Below are positions 1 to 6,246 of a stretch of 8,818 nt of DNA, piece by piece. The stretch spans positions 8,935 through 17,752 of the forward strand of contig DPVW01000198.1 of NCBI GenBank assembly GCA_003529325.1, given 5' to 3'. This DNA comes from Candidatus Latescibacterota bacterium. GTDB taxonomy: Bacteria; Latescibacterota; UBA2968; UBA8231. The notes below the pieces were generated by a model. It was given only the letters and a program-made list of their open reading frames with translations. It did not search any database and had not been told where the DNA came from. Position numbers and translations under genes: made by a program. How positions within the stretch are numbered: the stretch's first letter is position 1; the number at the start of each line of letters is the position of its first letter.

Positions 1-835
1 GGAGCCATAACACGACAACCATGGACGTGCCATTGAGGAAGCTGGCGAAGGGGTAGAACAGGCTGCGTACGACGACGAGTTTGCGGTTGCGTTCAACATA
101 CTGATCATTCAATTCCGCGAAACCATTGATCTGGCGTGATTCGAGGGCGTTGGCTTTGACGACACGCATGCCAGACAGATTCTCCTGGATGCGCGAGCTC
201 ATGGTGGCGAATTGCTCCTGCACCAGACGGTAGCCGTCTCGTACCCGGCCGGCGACGGCGTTGGTTGCCAGCACCATCACCGGCATCGGCGCCAGAGAGA
301 GCAGTGCCAGCTTCCAATCGATGAGGCACATCAGCGTCAGGCTGAGGAAGAAGGTGAGGAGCCCCGTCAGAGTCATGCGGAAGGCGTGATGCAGAAAGCG
401 CTGGATCGCCTCCACGTCGTTGATTGCGCGTGACATGAGATCGCCGACGCGACGCTCATGGAAGAAACGCAGAGGCAGACGGACGAGGTGTTCTACATAG
501 GCACTACGAATATCCCCCTCTACGTAGCGCGACAGGCTGGTGAAATACCAGCGCATGCCGAAGTTGACGGCCCAGCCGATGACGGCGAGTCCGGCGATGA
601 TGCCTGCGTACACCTCGATCGGATCCGAGATATCCCTGAGCCACTGTAGCTGGATGGTCAGCACGCCCGAGCCTGCCGCTGTGGTGCCGCTGGCGTCATC
701 GATCGCCTGCTTCAGCAATAGGGGCAGGACGGTTTGGATGCACTGAGCGGCAAACAACAATAGCAGTCCGAGAATGACCTGGCGTCGATAAGGCCGCAAC
801 CAGCGACGGAATGGCCTGAATGGATTTGCTTGCAT
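1..835 (-). CDS. ABC exporter, transmembrane domain (MsbA/MdlA-like), 3' end missing
   Basis: I translated this on the minus strand from the ATG at 835-833; it stays open for 278 codons to the window edge. It is the membrane half of a type IV (ABCB/MsbA/MdlA-like) exporter half-transporter of the inner membrane. Hydrophobic segments lie at about residues 19-40, 73-97, 153-172, 174-194 and 256-278. The intracellular-loop signature RFFHERRVGDLMSRAINDVE (123-142) is typical of the family, as is the later segment RIQENLSGMRVVKANALE (215-232). The ATPase domain (Walker A/B, LSGGQ) should lie beyond the left edge, so an intact fusion cannot be confirmed. A weak GAGG lies 4 bases before the start. 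A TetR-type palindrome sits about 40 bp upstream, so repression of an efflux pump by a TetR protein is plausible. The substrate (lipid, drug or peptide) cannot be told from this half. Confidence 0.9.
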   Translation of the reverse strand, partial: MQANPFRPFRRWLRPYRRQVILGLLLLFAAQCIQTVLPLLLKQAIDDASGTTAAGSGVLTIQLQWLRDISDPIEVYAGIIAGLAVIGWAVNFGMRWYFTSLSRYVEGDIRSAYVEHLVRLPLRFFHERRVGDLMSRAINDVEAIQRFLHHAFRMTLTGLLTFFLSLTLMCLIDWKLALLSLAPMPVMVLATNAVAGRVRDGYRLVQEQFATMSSRIQENLSGMRVVKANALESRQINGFAELNDQYVERNRKLVVVRSLFYPFASFLNGTSMVVVLWL

Positions 836-875
836 CGGCCTCGGGTGAGTAGTTACGAAGAGCGTGTCTGTTCTA

Positions 876-891
876 GACTGACCGGTCAGTC
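876..891. promoter_or_regulatory. TetR-family operator-like perfect palindrome
   Basis: GACTGACCGGTCAGTC is a perfect 16-bp palindrome centred on ACCGGT, the form of many TetR/AcrR-family operators (GACNGNCCGGTC type). On the minus strand a TTGACT -35-like hexamer (plus-strand 888-893) overlaps its edge, and the ABC exporter starts about 40 bp further on. That arrangement fits repression of the exporter. I see no convincing -10 element. No TetR gene lies in the window, so the regulator must be encoded elsewhere or beyond the left edge. The site could also act on the divergent gene at 1067. Confidence 0.65.
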
Positions 892-1066
892 AATGAGTGG
901 AAGGTCGCCGACCATGTGGACACCGTCAACCTGAGTTCTTTACCTTGAGACATGACCGGAATCACGGCTCTATCCGTAGATTGGAGGCATCATTCGTACC
1001 CCCTGCTCCGGTTTAATTGATACAAGTTCGTTTCCTCAACTCCTCCCCACAGCTTGACCAGAGTCT

Positions 1067-2095
1067 ATGACTGTGATCAGTCGCTTGGACCCGGCCCTGA
1101 TCGATCTCTACGCCTGCGTGCGCCATGGCGTTGCCAGCACTGCTGCCGTATCGCCACCCCGGAAGGGCGCCGTCAAGGGTCGTTATGGAGCGGATGGTAC
1201 GACAGGAGTCATGGGAGAGCCCCAGGAGTTCTTCGTGACAGCCGAGCAGCGGGCGGAGAAACTCGACGCCTTGGGAGTGCCCTCTTTGCAGGAAATCCTG
1301 GAGAAGGATGGAGGGGAGAAGGTAGCGGAGGTGGAGATTTTCACCGCACTGCAGCGGATTGCGCCCGAATTCGATGGCCTGCTGCGTATTCTGGTGGAGC
1401 ATAAGGAACTTGTCGTCGGCGATGACGGCGACCGCTCGGCGTTGATGACGGCACTGATGCGCAGCCCCGGTCTCCTCGATCTGGCCATGGCTGCCATAGA
1501 GCGCAAGGATCCGGAGTTGCGCCAGTTGTCGGAGCGACAGCCACCTTACGACACGGTTCAACCGCGCAAGCAGGGCACCAACCTGACGATCGAAGATTCC
1601 TTTGTTGATGATCTGCGTCGCCTTACACCGGAACAATACTCGGCGAGATTGCATTCAGGAGACGGCGCCGATCGAACTCGCGCCGAGGCCGATATCCACA
1701 GTCTCATATATCTGCTACTCCGACTGCTCGAGGCGAGTCCCTTTCGGCACAAGGTTCGACTGCTGGCCGCAAATCGTGTATTGCGGGACTGCAACAGCGA
1801 GATCGAGAGCATCTACCAGGTCGGTGGCGTGCTTCCCGACTCCCGGGCCAAGGCGGAGCAGTTGTTGCAGCAGAAGCTGCTGCCTGTCATTGTCGACGCC
1901 TCGCCCGAGGAAGAACTCGCCGTGCGCCGACGCATCCAGGGCCTGTTGATGTCGATGGAGCAGAAGCAGGCTGCCGACACCGACGAGGTGCTGGATGACC
2001 TGGAGACCATGCTCGATCATGCCGACGGCGAGGAGGCGGCTGTTCTGGATGAGGAGCCGGAACTTTCCCCGGTCGTCGCGTCGATGGTCGGCTGA
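1067..2095 (+). CDS. hypothetical acidic helix-rich protein
   Basis: I do not recognise this 342-residue protein. It has no signal peptide, no membrane segment and no cofactor-binding motif that I can identify. The first 48 residues are low in recognisable structure. The rest looks like a string of amphipathic helices, for example around residues 50-85, 90-150, 205-235 and 265-295. The last 45 residues are very acidic, rich in Asp and Glu. The start is uncertain: the ATG at 1067 has only a weak GAG upstream, while an in-frame ATG at 1211 (residue 49) follows AGGAG with an unusually short spacing of 2. The reading frame is much longer than the antisense frames over the same bases and ends with a clean TGA at 2093. 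It stands alone, diverging from the ABC exporter and converging with the RraA-like gene, so context gives no function. Confidence 0.65.
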   Translation: MTVISRLDPALIDLYACVRHGVASTAAVSPPRKGAVKGRYGADGTTGVMGEPQEFFVTAEQRAEKLDALGVPSLQEILEKDGGEKVAEVEIFTALQRIAPEFDGLLRILVEHKELVVGDDGDRSALMTALMRSPGLLDLAMAAIERKDPELRQLSERQPPYDTVQPRKQGTNLTIEDSFVDDLRRLTPEQYSARLHSGDGADRTRAEADIHSLIYLLLRLLEASPFRHKVRLLAANRVLRDCNSEIESIYQVGGVLPDSRAKAEQLLQQKLLPVIVDASPEEELAVRRRIQGLLMSMEQKQAADTDEVLDDLETMLDHADGEEAAVLDEEPELSPVVASMVG

Positions 2096-2116
2096 CGACG
2101 ATCACCGCTGTCGTCA
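2093..2116. repeat. inverted repeat at the end of the hypothetical gene (weak terminator candidate)
   Basis: TGACGAC and GTCGTCA form a perfect 7-bp stem around a 10-base loop, starting at the stop codon of the hypothetical gene. No T-run follows on either strand, so it is not a classical intrinsic terminator. It may only help mark the 3' end of the transcript, or be chance. Confidence 0.25.
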
Positions 2117-2277
2117 TGCCGGAACCCAGCGACTCGAAACGAATGGTCCTGACCGAGCGTGATACGGCGGGGGAACTGGCGCCGCAAATCCGTAAGGGGG
2201 GGGCGACTGCGTTACGTCAACCAGAAGGTGGATGGCAGGCACTGGTCGGCTAGCAACCATTCCTCGGGCTCTCTCCG

Positions 2278-3030
2278 CTATTGGCCCTGCTCCTTCTTCC
2301 AAGCTTCGTATTCTGGTCGGGCCTCATCCGACAGCGGGTAGTATCTCTTCAGATGCCCACCAGCCAGCAGCTTGTCGCGACTGAATTCCTCCCACTCGGC
2401 GTGTTGGCTGGCGAGGTCGAGTAAGTCAGCGGCAAGCTTCGCCGGTACGGCAACGACGCCGTCGTCATCGGCGACGATGATGTCCCCCGGAAGAACGAGG
2501 GTTTCATTCATGGCGATGGGCACGTTGACGGCGTAGGGGTAGATGTTGGTCTGCGTGTGAAAGTTTGGCGTCACCCCACGCAACCAAAGACCCAGATCCA
2601 GATCGCGTTGGACGATGGGAAAGTCACGAATGCAGCCATCGACGACGACACCAACGCCGCCGCGGCCCTGGAAAAATGTCAGCATCATGTTGCCGAAGAC
2701 GCCACTCGTCATGCTGCCTCGGGCATCGACACAGATGACGTCACCAGGTTGGGTGTGATACAGGGCGTGGCGATGCAGCTGTCGCTCCGGCCCGGTATAC
2801 TCGTCCTGGTTGTAGACATCGTTACGCTTCGGCATGAACTGCAGGGTCAGAGCCGGCCCGGCGACGACTTTGCCAGGATTGTGGGTTGTGGGGCCTTGGA
2901 TGGTGGGATTGTCGATTCCAAGTTTTCTCATCTCGCCAGCGGCGGTCGCAGCGCCGACCTCACGGAGTCCATCCACGAGTTCTTGTGGTGGACGGACGAT
3001 GTCGGGTGTATGCGTGTCGGCTTCGGACAT
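2278..3030 (-). CDS. RraA-family / 4-hydroxy-4-methyl-2-oxoglutarate aldolase-like protein
   Basis: This 250-residue protein belongs to the RraA/HMG-aldolase fold, often misnamed dimethylmenaquinone methyltransferase. Seen in sequence: QPGDVICVDARG (about 94-105), GGVGVVVDGCIRD (124-136) with the Arg135-Asp136 pair that in HMG/CHA aldolases contacts substrate and divalent metal, and PGDIIVADDDGVVAVP (181-196). Family knowledge: members with these residues cleave 4-hydroxy-4-methyl-2-oxoglutarate or related 2-oxo acids to pyruvate, or decarboxylate oxaloacetate; E. coli RraA itself inhibits RNase E. Here the operon position, 41 bp behind a sugar-acid-dehydratase-like enzyme, favours a catabolic aldolase acting on a 2-keto-deoxy acid (inference). 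It is longer than E. coli RraA (about 160 residues), with extensions at both ends. The ATG is supported by a good ribosome binding site. Confidence 0.85.
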   Translation of the reverse strand: MSEADTHTPDIVRPPQELVDGLREVGAATAAGEMRKLGIDNPTIQGPTTHNPGKVVAGPALTLQFMPKRNDVYNQDEYTGPERQLHRHALYHTQPGDVICVDARGSMTSGVFGNMMLTFFQGRGGVGVVVDGCIRDFPIVQRDLDLGLWLRGVTPNFHTQTNIYPYAVNVPIAMNETLVLPGDIIVADDDGVVAVPAKLAADLLDLASQHAEWEEFSRDKLLAGGHLKRYYPLSDEARPEYEAWKKEQGQ

Positions 3031-3036
3031 GAAATG

Positions 3037-3040
3037 CTCC
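3037..3040 (-). promoter_or_regulatory. ribosome binding site of the RraA-like gene
   Basis: On the minus strand GGAG lies 6 bases before the ATG at 3030 (GGAGcatttcATG). This fixes the start and shows the gene is translated independently of the upstream dehydratase-like gene. Confidence 0.6.
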
Positions 3041-3071
3041 AGAGTGTGGAAGGTTGAAGGGTACCGGGTCT

Positions 3072-4289
3072 CTATGAGTTGGCGGCAAGTGCGCGCACAC
3101 GCTCCTCGTCGATGTCTACCCCCAGACCGGGTGTGTCGTCGACGACGAAGGCGCCCTGTTCGGGAAGCGGATACGTATGGGCGATCTGGGCCTTGTGGGC
3201 GTGGGCGCCATGCGAGTGTTCGAGGATCTGAAAATTGGGAATGGCGGCGCTGAATTGCAGCGAGGCGGCGACGGACAGGATTCCTCCCCCTCCCACGTGC
3301 GGCGCCACGGGCAGTCCAAAGGTGTCACACAAACCCGCAATGCGTTTGCCTTCTGTCAGCCCTGTGCGTGCAATGTCAGGCATGGCAACATCAAAGGCGC
3401 GCCCTTCGATCCAGGGTCGCCACTCCCAGGCCGTTCGCAACCACTCTCCGGTGGCGACTTGTAGATCAAGGGCGGCGGCGACCTGCGTGTGGCCGTGAAC
3501 GTCTTCGGCCAGAGTCGGGGCTTCGAGCCAGCGTGCGCCCAGTTCTTGCATACCTCGACCGAGCTCGATGGCGCCGGATACATCACGGGTGCCATGGACG
3601 TCAACCATGAGTTCCACGTCCACGCCGACGGCGGTTCGTACGGCTGAGAGGAGCTCAAGAATCTCGCGATTGGGTGCGTGCACGTGCAGTTTGAGCGCGC
3701 CGTAGCCGAAGTTCTCGACATGCTCCCGGGCGCTGTTGGCCACGACTTCGGCATCGCCGCCGCCGATACCGGCGTAGACCCGAATTCGGTCTCGATATCG
3801 GCCACCCAGCAGTCGATGAGCCGGTAGGCCAAGTCTCTTCCCCACCAGATCATAGAGTGCCAGATCGACACCGGCGAGGGCATCGACGTAAAACCCCGTG
3901 GCATGGCCACGCTCGCGCATGGCGGAGTACATGCGATACCACAGATATTCCATGTCCACCGGATGATGACCGAGAAGCATAGGGCGCAGCAGCTCTTCGA
4001 CGATACTGGCCACAGTACGAGGAGAGACCGGCGCCTGACCCTCACCCCAGCCGATTTTGCCCGTGTCATCTTCGATGCGTACCAGGCAGGTTTCGTGACG
4101 GCGCGAGTAGATGGAACGCCAGCCTTCGCTGGAGATGAAGTAGTCTTGTCCGACATCCTGTGGCTGCATGTCCCGTCGCGACGGGCCTCGGCCACTGTCG
4201 GCGCCGGCTGGCGCCAGCCGGATCGGGAATGCTTCAACGCCTGCAATTCTGAGCTCTTTTGGGATCGCCATCTCTTTTGGGATCGTCAT
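3072..4289 (-). CDS. enolase-superfamily (mandelate racemase subgroup) sugar-acid-dehydratase-like enzyme
   Basis: From the chosen ATG at 4289 the protein is 405 residues, normal for the family. It has an N-terminal capping domain (about 15-150) and a C-terminal barrel. Visible catalytic set: K200-x-H202, metal ligands Asp230, Glu256 and Glu282, second His in the D-V-H motif (His232), the Asp305/His331 dyad (MPDIARTG and APHVGGGG) and terminal Glu357. The D-x-H motif and the 26-, 26- and 23-residue spacings closely match, from memory, D-galactonate dehydratase, so dehydration of an acid sugar to a 2-keto-3-deoxy acid is the best guess; the substrate is unknown. It leads a two-gene operon with the RraA-like aldolase. 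The start is uncertain: the frame is open further upstream to 4421, but that would overlap the divergent gene. The first 12 residues are an MTIPKE/MAIPKE duplication, giving a second possible start at 4271. Neither has a good ribosome binding site. Confidence 0.87.
   Translation of the reverse strand: MTIPKEMAIPKELRIAGVEAFPIRLAPAGADSGRGPSRRDMQPQDVGQDYFISSEGWRSIYSRRHETCLVRIEDDTGKIGWGEGQAPVSPRTVASIVEELLRPMLLGHHPVDMEYLWYRMYSAMRERGHATGFYVDALAGVDLALYDLVGKRLGLPAHRLLGGRYRDRIRVYAGIGGGDAEVVANSAREHVENFGYGALKLHVHAPNREILELLSAVRTAVGVDVELMVDVHGTRDVSGAIELGRGMQELGARWLEAPTLAEDVHGHTQVAAALDLQVATGEWLRTAWEWRPWIEGRAFDVAMPDIARTGLTEGKRIAGLCDTFGLPVAPHVGGGGILSVAASLQFSAAIPNFQILEHSHGAHAHKAQIAHTYPLPEQGAFVVDDTPGLGVDIDEERVRALAANS
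4204..4221. repeat. perfect 18-bp GC-rich palindrome inside the dehydratase-like gene
   Basis: CCGGCTGGCGCCAGCCGG reads the same on both strands. It lies about 70 bp into the enolase-superfamily coding region, over residues Arg-Leu-Ala-Pro-Ala-Gly near the N-terminus. A nested GGCGCC repeat overlaps its left side. It could form a strong hairpin in the early mRNA or be a binding site for a dimeric regulator. Chance in GC-rich coding DNA is also possible. Confidence 0.5.
4254..4289 (-). repeat. tandem 18-bp duplication of the gene's start
   Basis: Two adjacent 18-bp copies (4254-4271 and 4272-4289) differ at one base. On the minus strand each reads ATG-R-CGATCCCAAAAGAG and encodes MTIPKE and MAIPKE. 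The duplication is in frame and gives the enolase-superfamily gene two start codons. It looks like replication slippage or a recent tandem duplication. Confidence 0.85.
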
Positions 4290-4309
4290 GAGACGGTCAA
4301 AGGTAGGCA

Positions 4310-4326
4310 GAGGCGGTTGACGCCTC
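4310..4326. promoter_or_regulatory. stem-loop / operator candidate between divergent genes
   Basis: GAGGCG-GTTGA-CGCCTC is a perfect 6-bp inverted repeat with a 5-base spacer in the 104-bp region between the divergent operons. It overlaps a TTGACG -35-like hexamer on the plus strand. It may be an operator for a shared regulator, or a hairpin in the leader of the minus-strand mRNA. I see no direct evidence for either. Confidence 0.3.
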
Positions 4327-4346
4327 CACCCCGACGGCCGTACATC
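4317..4346 (+). promoter_or_regulatory. possible promoter of the AGPS operon
   Basis: TTGACG (4317-4322) is followed after 18 bases by TACATC (4341-4346), about 50 bp before the ATG at 4394. The -35 is good; the -10 matches the consensus in only three positions. This is a weak prediction. Confidence 0.22.
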
Positions 4347-4383
4347 AACGGGCTGTTCGAGCACATCAGCCACAGAATCTCGC

Positions 4384-4387
4384 GGAG
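4384..4387 (+). promoter_or_regulatory. ribosome binding site of the AGPS-like gene
   Basis: GGAG lies 6 bases before the ATG at 4394. This supports that start and therefore the reality of the N-terminal hydrophobic anchor encoded directly after it. Confidence 0.6.
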
Positions 4388-4393
4388 TCCTCC

Positions 4394-6238
4394 ATGTCTG
4401 AAACCCTCGTTGTCGCCGCACTCGCCGTCGCCCTGCTCGCCTGGCTCATCCTGCGGCGCCCCGGGCATGCTCAAGTAGATACGTTCTATGACTTGTCTGA
4501 CGGCGAGCGGCAGCCGCACAAGTGGGGGTACACCGATACGATCTTCGAATTCGACGGTCCCCGTTCCGTCCGTGTTACCGGCAGTCGATACCCCCTGGCG
4601 GGTTATTCGATGCCTTATTTCATCCCTTTTGCTGAAGAGGTCCTGGGGGTACCGATCACACCTGAGGAGATGATGACGGAGGTGCCACACAAGACGCCGC
4701 CGACGCCACGGGTGCACGGAGACTTCGACGCCTCACTGAGTCAACATCTCGACGACGACCAGATCTCCACCGAAGACAACGATCGACTCGTACACAGCCA
4801 CGGTCAGCTCAGCGTCGACGAGATCTATCGTCTGCTCTATCTGGGAGCCCTCGGTCGCATCGTCGATCGCGTAGTGTTCCCCGAAAGCGAGGCGGATGTA
4901 CGCCACATCGTGCACACCGCGATAGCACACGGTGTGTGCCTGGTCCCATATGGTGGTGGCACCAATGTCAGTGGCGCGCTGAGTCTGCCCGAGAACGAGG
5001 AGCGCGTCATCGTCTCCGTCGATATGCGACGGATGAACAACATTCTGTTGCTCGACGACGAGAATCTGCAGGCCACGATCGAAGCCGGTATCTCGGGCAA
5101 GGAACTGGAGCGCGAACTCGGCGCCCTCGGTTTTACCTCGGGCCACGATCCGGACAGCGTCGAACTGTCCACTCTGGGGGGGTGGATTGCCACAAATGCC
5201 AGTGGTATGAAGAAGAATCGTTACGGCAACATTGAGGATATCGTTCTCGAGGCAACCCTTGTGACGCCCGCCGGCGATATCGAGACATTCCATGCGACAC
5301 CCCGCAACTCCACCGGTGTGCCACCGCGGGTCTGGTTGTTCGGCAATGAGGGAAACTTTGGCATCATCACCAAAGCGACGATCAAGATCCACCCACTACC
5401 GGCGGCCAAGGAGTACGGCTCGCTCGTGTTTCCACGATTCGACAATGGCGTTCGCTTTCTCAAAAGGTTGCGGCAAGAGGGGGGACTGCCGGCAAGCATC
5501 CGGCTGGTGAACAATACCGAGTTTCGCTTCGGCCAGGCCCTCAAGCCAGCGCCATCCGCTATCCAGGGTGTCATGTCGAAAGTGCAGAAATTCGTTCTGC
5601 TGACGCTCAAGGGCTTCGATCCATTGGAGATGGCGGCGTGCACCATCGTCATGGAGGGCACACAGCGCGAGGTCGCTCACCAGAAGAAGATCATCTTCAC
5701 GCTCGTCAAGGCCTATGGCGGCATGAGCGGTGGGTCGCACAACGGCCAGCGTGGTTACATGCTGACCTTCGGCATCGCCTACATCCGCGACTTCTTCAAC
5801 CAGTTCCACATCATGGGCGAAACCTTCGAGACCTCCGTTCCATGGAATCGAATTCACGATGTGACGAAGGCGGTCGAGAAAAAGCTGCAGCAAGAGTGTG
5901 CCACCCACCACATTCGCGGCATTCCGTATCTGGCATACCGTGTGACCCAGACCTACCACACGGGCGTCTGCATTTATTTCACCATGGGCTTCTCAGGCAA
6001 GGGTCTCGACAAGCCGGACGCGACCTACCATCAGATCGAAGCCGGGCTCCGCCAGGCGATTCTGGACAATGGTGGCTCCCTGTCCCATCACCATGGAATC
6101 GGCAAGATCCGCGCCGGCTTCCTGTCACAGGTGCAGTCGGCAGCGAGTCTGCAAGTTCTGCGTGAGACCAAGCGTGCCGTCGATCCGGACAATATTTTCG
6201 GCGCCCGTAACGGGGCACTCGCCGACACGGCAGGCTGA
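4394..6238 (+). CDS. alkylglycerone-phosphate synthase (AGPS) homologue, membrane-anchored FAD enzyme
   Basis: AGPS swaps the acyl chain of acyl-DHAP for a fatty alcohol, making the ether bond of ether lipids. This 614-residue protein resembles eukaryotic AGPS throughout, judged from memory: KWGYTD and VTGSRYPLAG (about 43-70), which generic GlcD-type oxidases lack; the FAD loop PYGGGTNVSG (185-194); PDSVELSTLGGW and ASGMKKNRYGNIED (253-282); ASIRLVNNTEFRFGQALKP (367-385); GFDP; NGQRGYMLTFGIAYIRD (450-466); YRVTQTYHTGVCIYF (515-529); SHHHGIGK (564-571); and VDPDNIFGARN. Tyr528 and the triple His 565-567 align with mammalian catalytic Tyr578 and His615-617, and Arg516 with the active-site Arg. 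Residues 4-20 are a hydrophobic helix followed by RR, predicting a membrane anchor where animal AGPS has a peroxisomal targeting signal. It heads a tight operon with an SDR and a luciferase-like monooxygenase. Family assignment is firm; activity is inferred. Confidence 0.92.
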   Translation: MSETLVVAALAVALLAWLILRRPGHAQVDTFYDLSDGERQPHKWGYTDTIFEFDGPRSVRVTGSRYPLAGYSMPYFIPFAEEVLGVPITPEEMMTEVPHKTPPTPRVHGDFDASLSQHLDDDQISTEDNDRLVHSHGQLSVDEIYRLLYLGALGRIVDRVVFPESEADVRHIVHTAIAHGVCLVPYGGGTNVSGALSLPENEERVIVSVDMRRMNNILLLDDENLQATIEAGISGKELERELGALGFTSGHDPDSVELSTLGGWIATNASGMKKNRYGNIEDIVLEATLVTPAGDIETFHATPRNSTGVPPRVWLFGNEGNFGIITKATIKIHPLPAAKEYGSLVFPRFDNGVRFLKRLRQEGGLPASIRLVNNTEFRFGQALKPAPSAIQGVMSKVQKFVLLTLKGFDPLEMAACTIVMEGTQREVAHQKKIIFTLVKAYGGMSGGSHNGQRGYMLTFGIAYIRDFFNQFHIMGETFETSVPWNRIHDVTKAVEKKLQQECATHHIRGIPYLAYRVTQTYHTGVCIYFTMGFSGKGLDKPDATYHQIEAGLRQAILDNGGSLSHHHGIGKIRAGFLSQVQSAASLQVLRETKRAVDPDNIFGARNGALADTAG

Positions 6239-6246
6239 TAACGGGT

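Noticed and set aside
952..1020. 22-codon open frame in the gap before the hypothetical gene
   Set aside because: No ribosome binding site, no recognisable sequence, and such short frames are expected by chance.
1069..1082. GACTG-TGAT-CAGTC inverted repeat at the start of the hypothetical gene, possibly a second TetR site
   Set aside because: It shares the GACTG half-site with the 876-891 palindrome but has different spacing and lacks the ACCGGT core; probably chance.
1013..1654. 213-residue minus-strand open frame
   Set aside because: It is antisense to the longer acidic protein at 1067-2095, rich in Arg, His and Cys like typical shadow frames, and has no motif.
2191..2216. CGTAA...TTACG repeat around a run of eight G, considered as a terminator
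   Set aside because: The stem is only 5 bp with a 16-base loop and no T-run; unlikely to be a functional structure.
3356..4246. 296-residue minus-strand open frame overlapping the enolase-superfamily gene
   Set aside because: It is a shadow in another frame of a gene with clear catalytic motifs. Its composition is low-quality (many Ser, Pro, Arg, Trp) and it has no recognisable domain.
4733..5392. 219-residue minus-strand open frame
   Set aside because: It lies antisense inside the AGPS homologue, whose residues are strongly conserved across this stretch.
4394..6238. Generic glycolate oxidase subunit (GlcD) annotation
   Set aside because: The N-terminal WGY/RYPLxG block and the C-terminal RVTQTY and SHHHG blocks are AGPS-specific, and the length (614) is well above GlcD.
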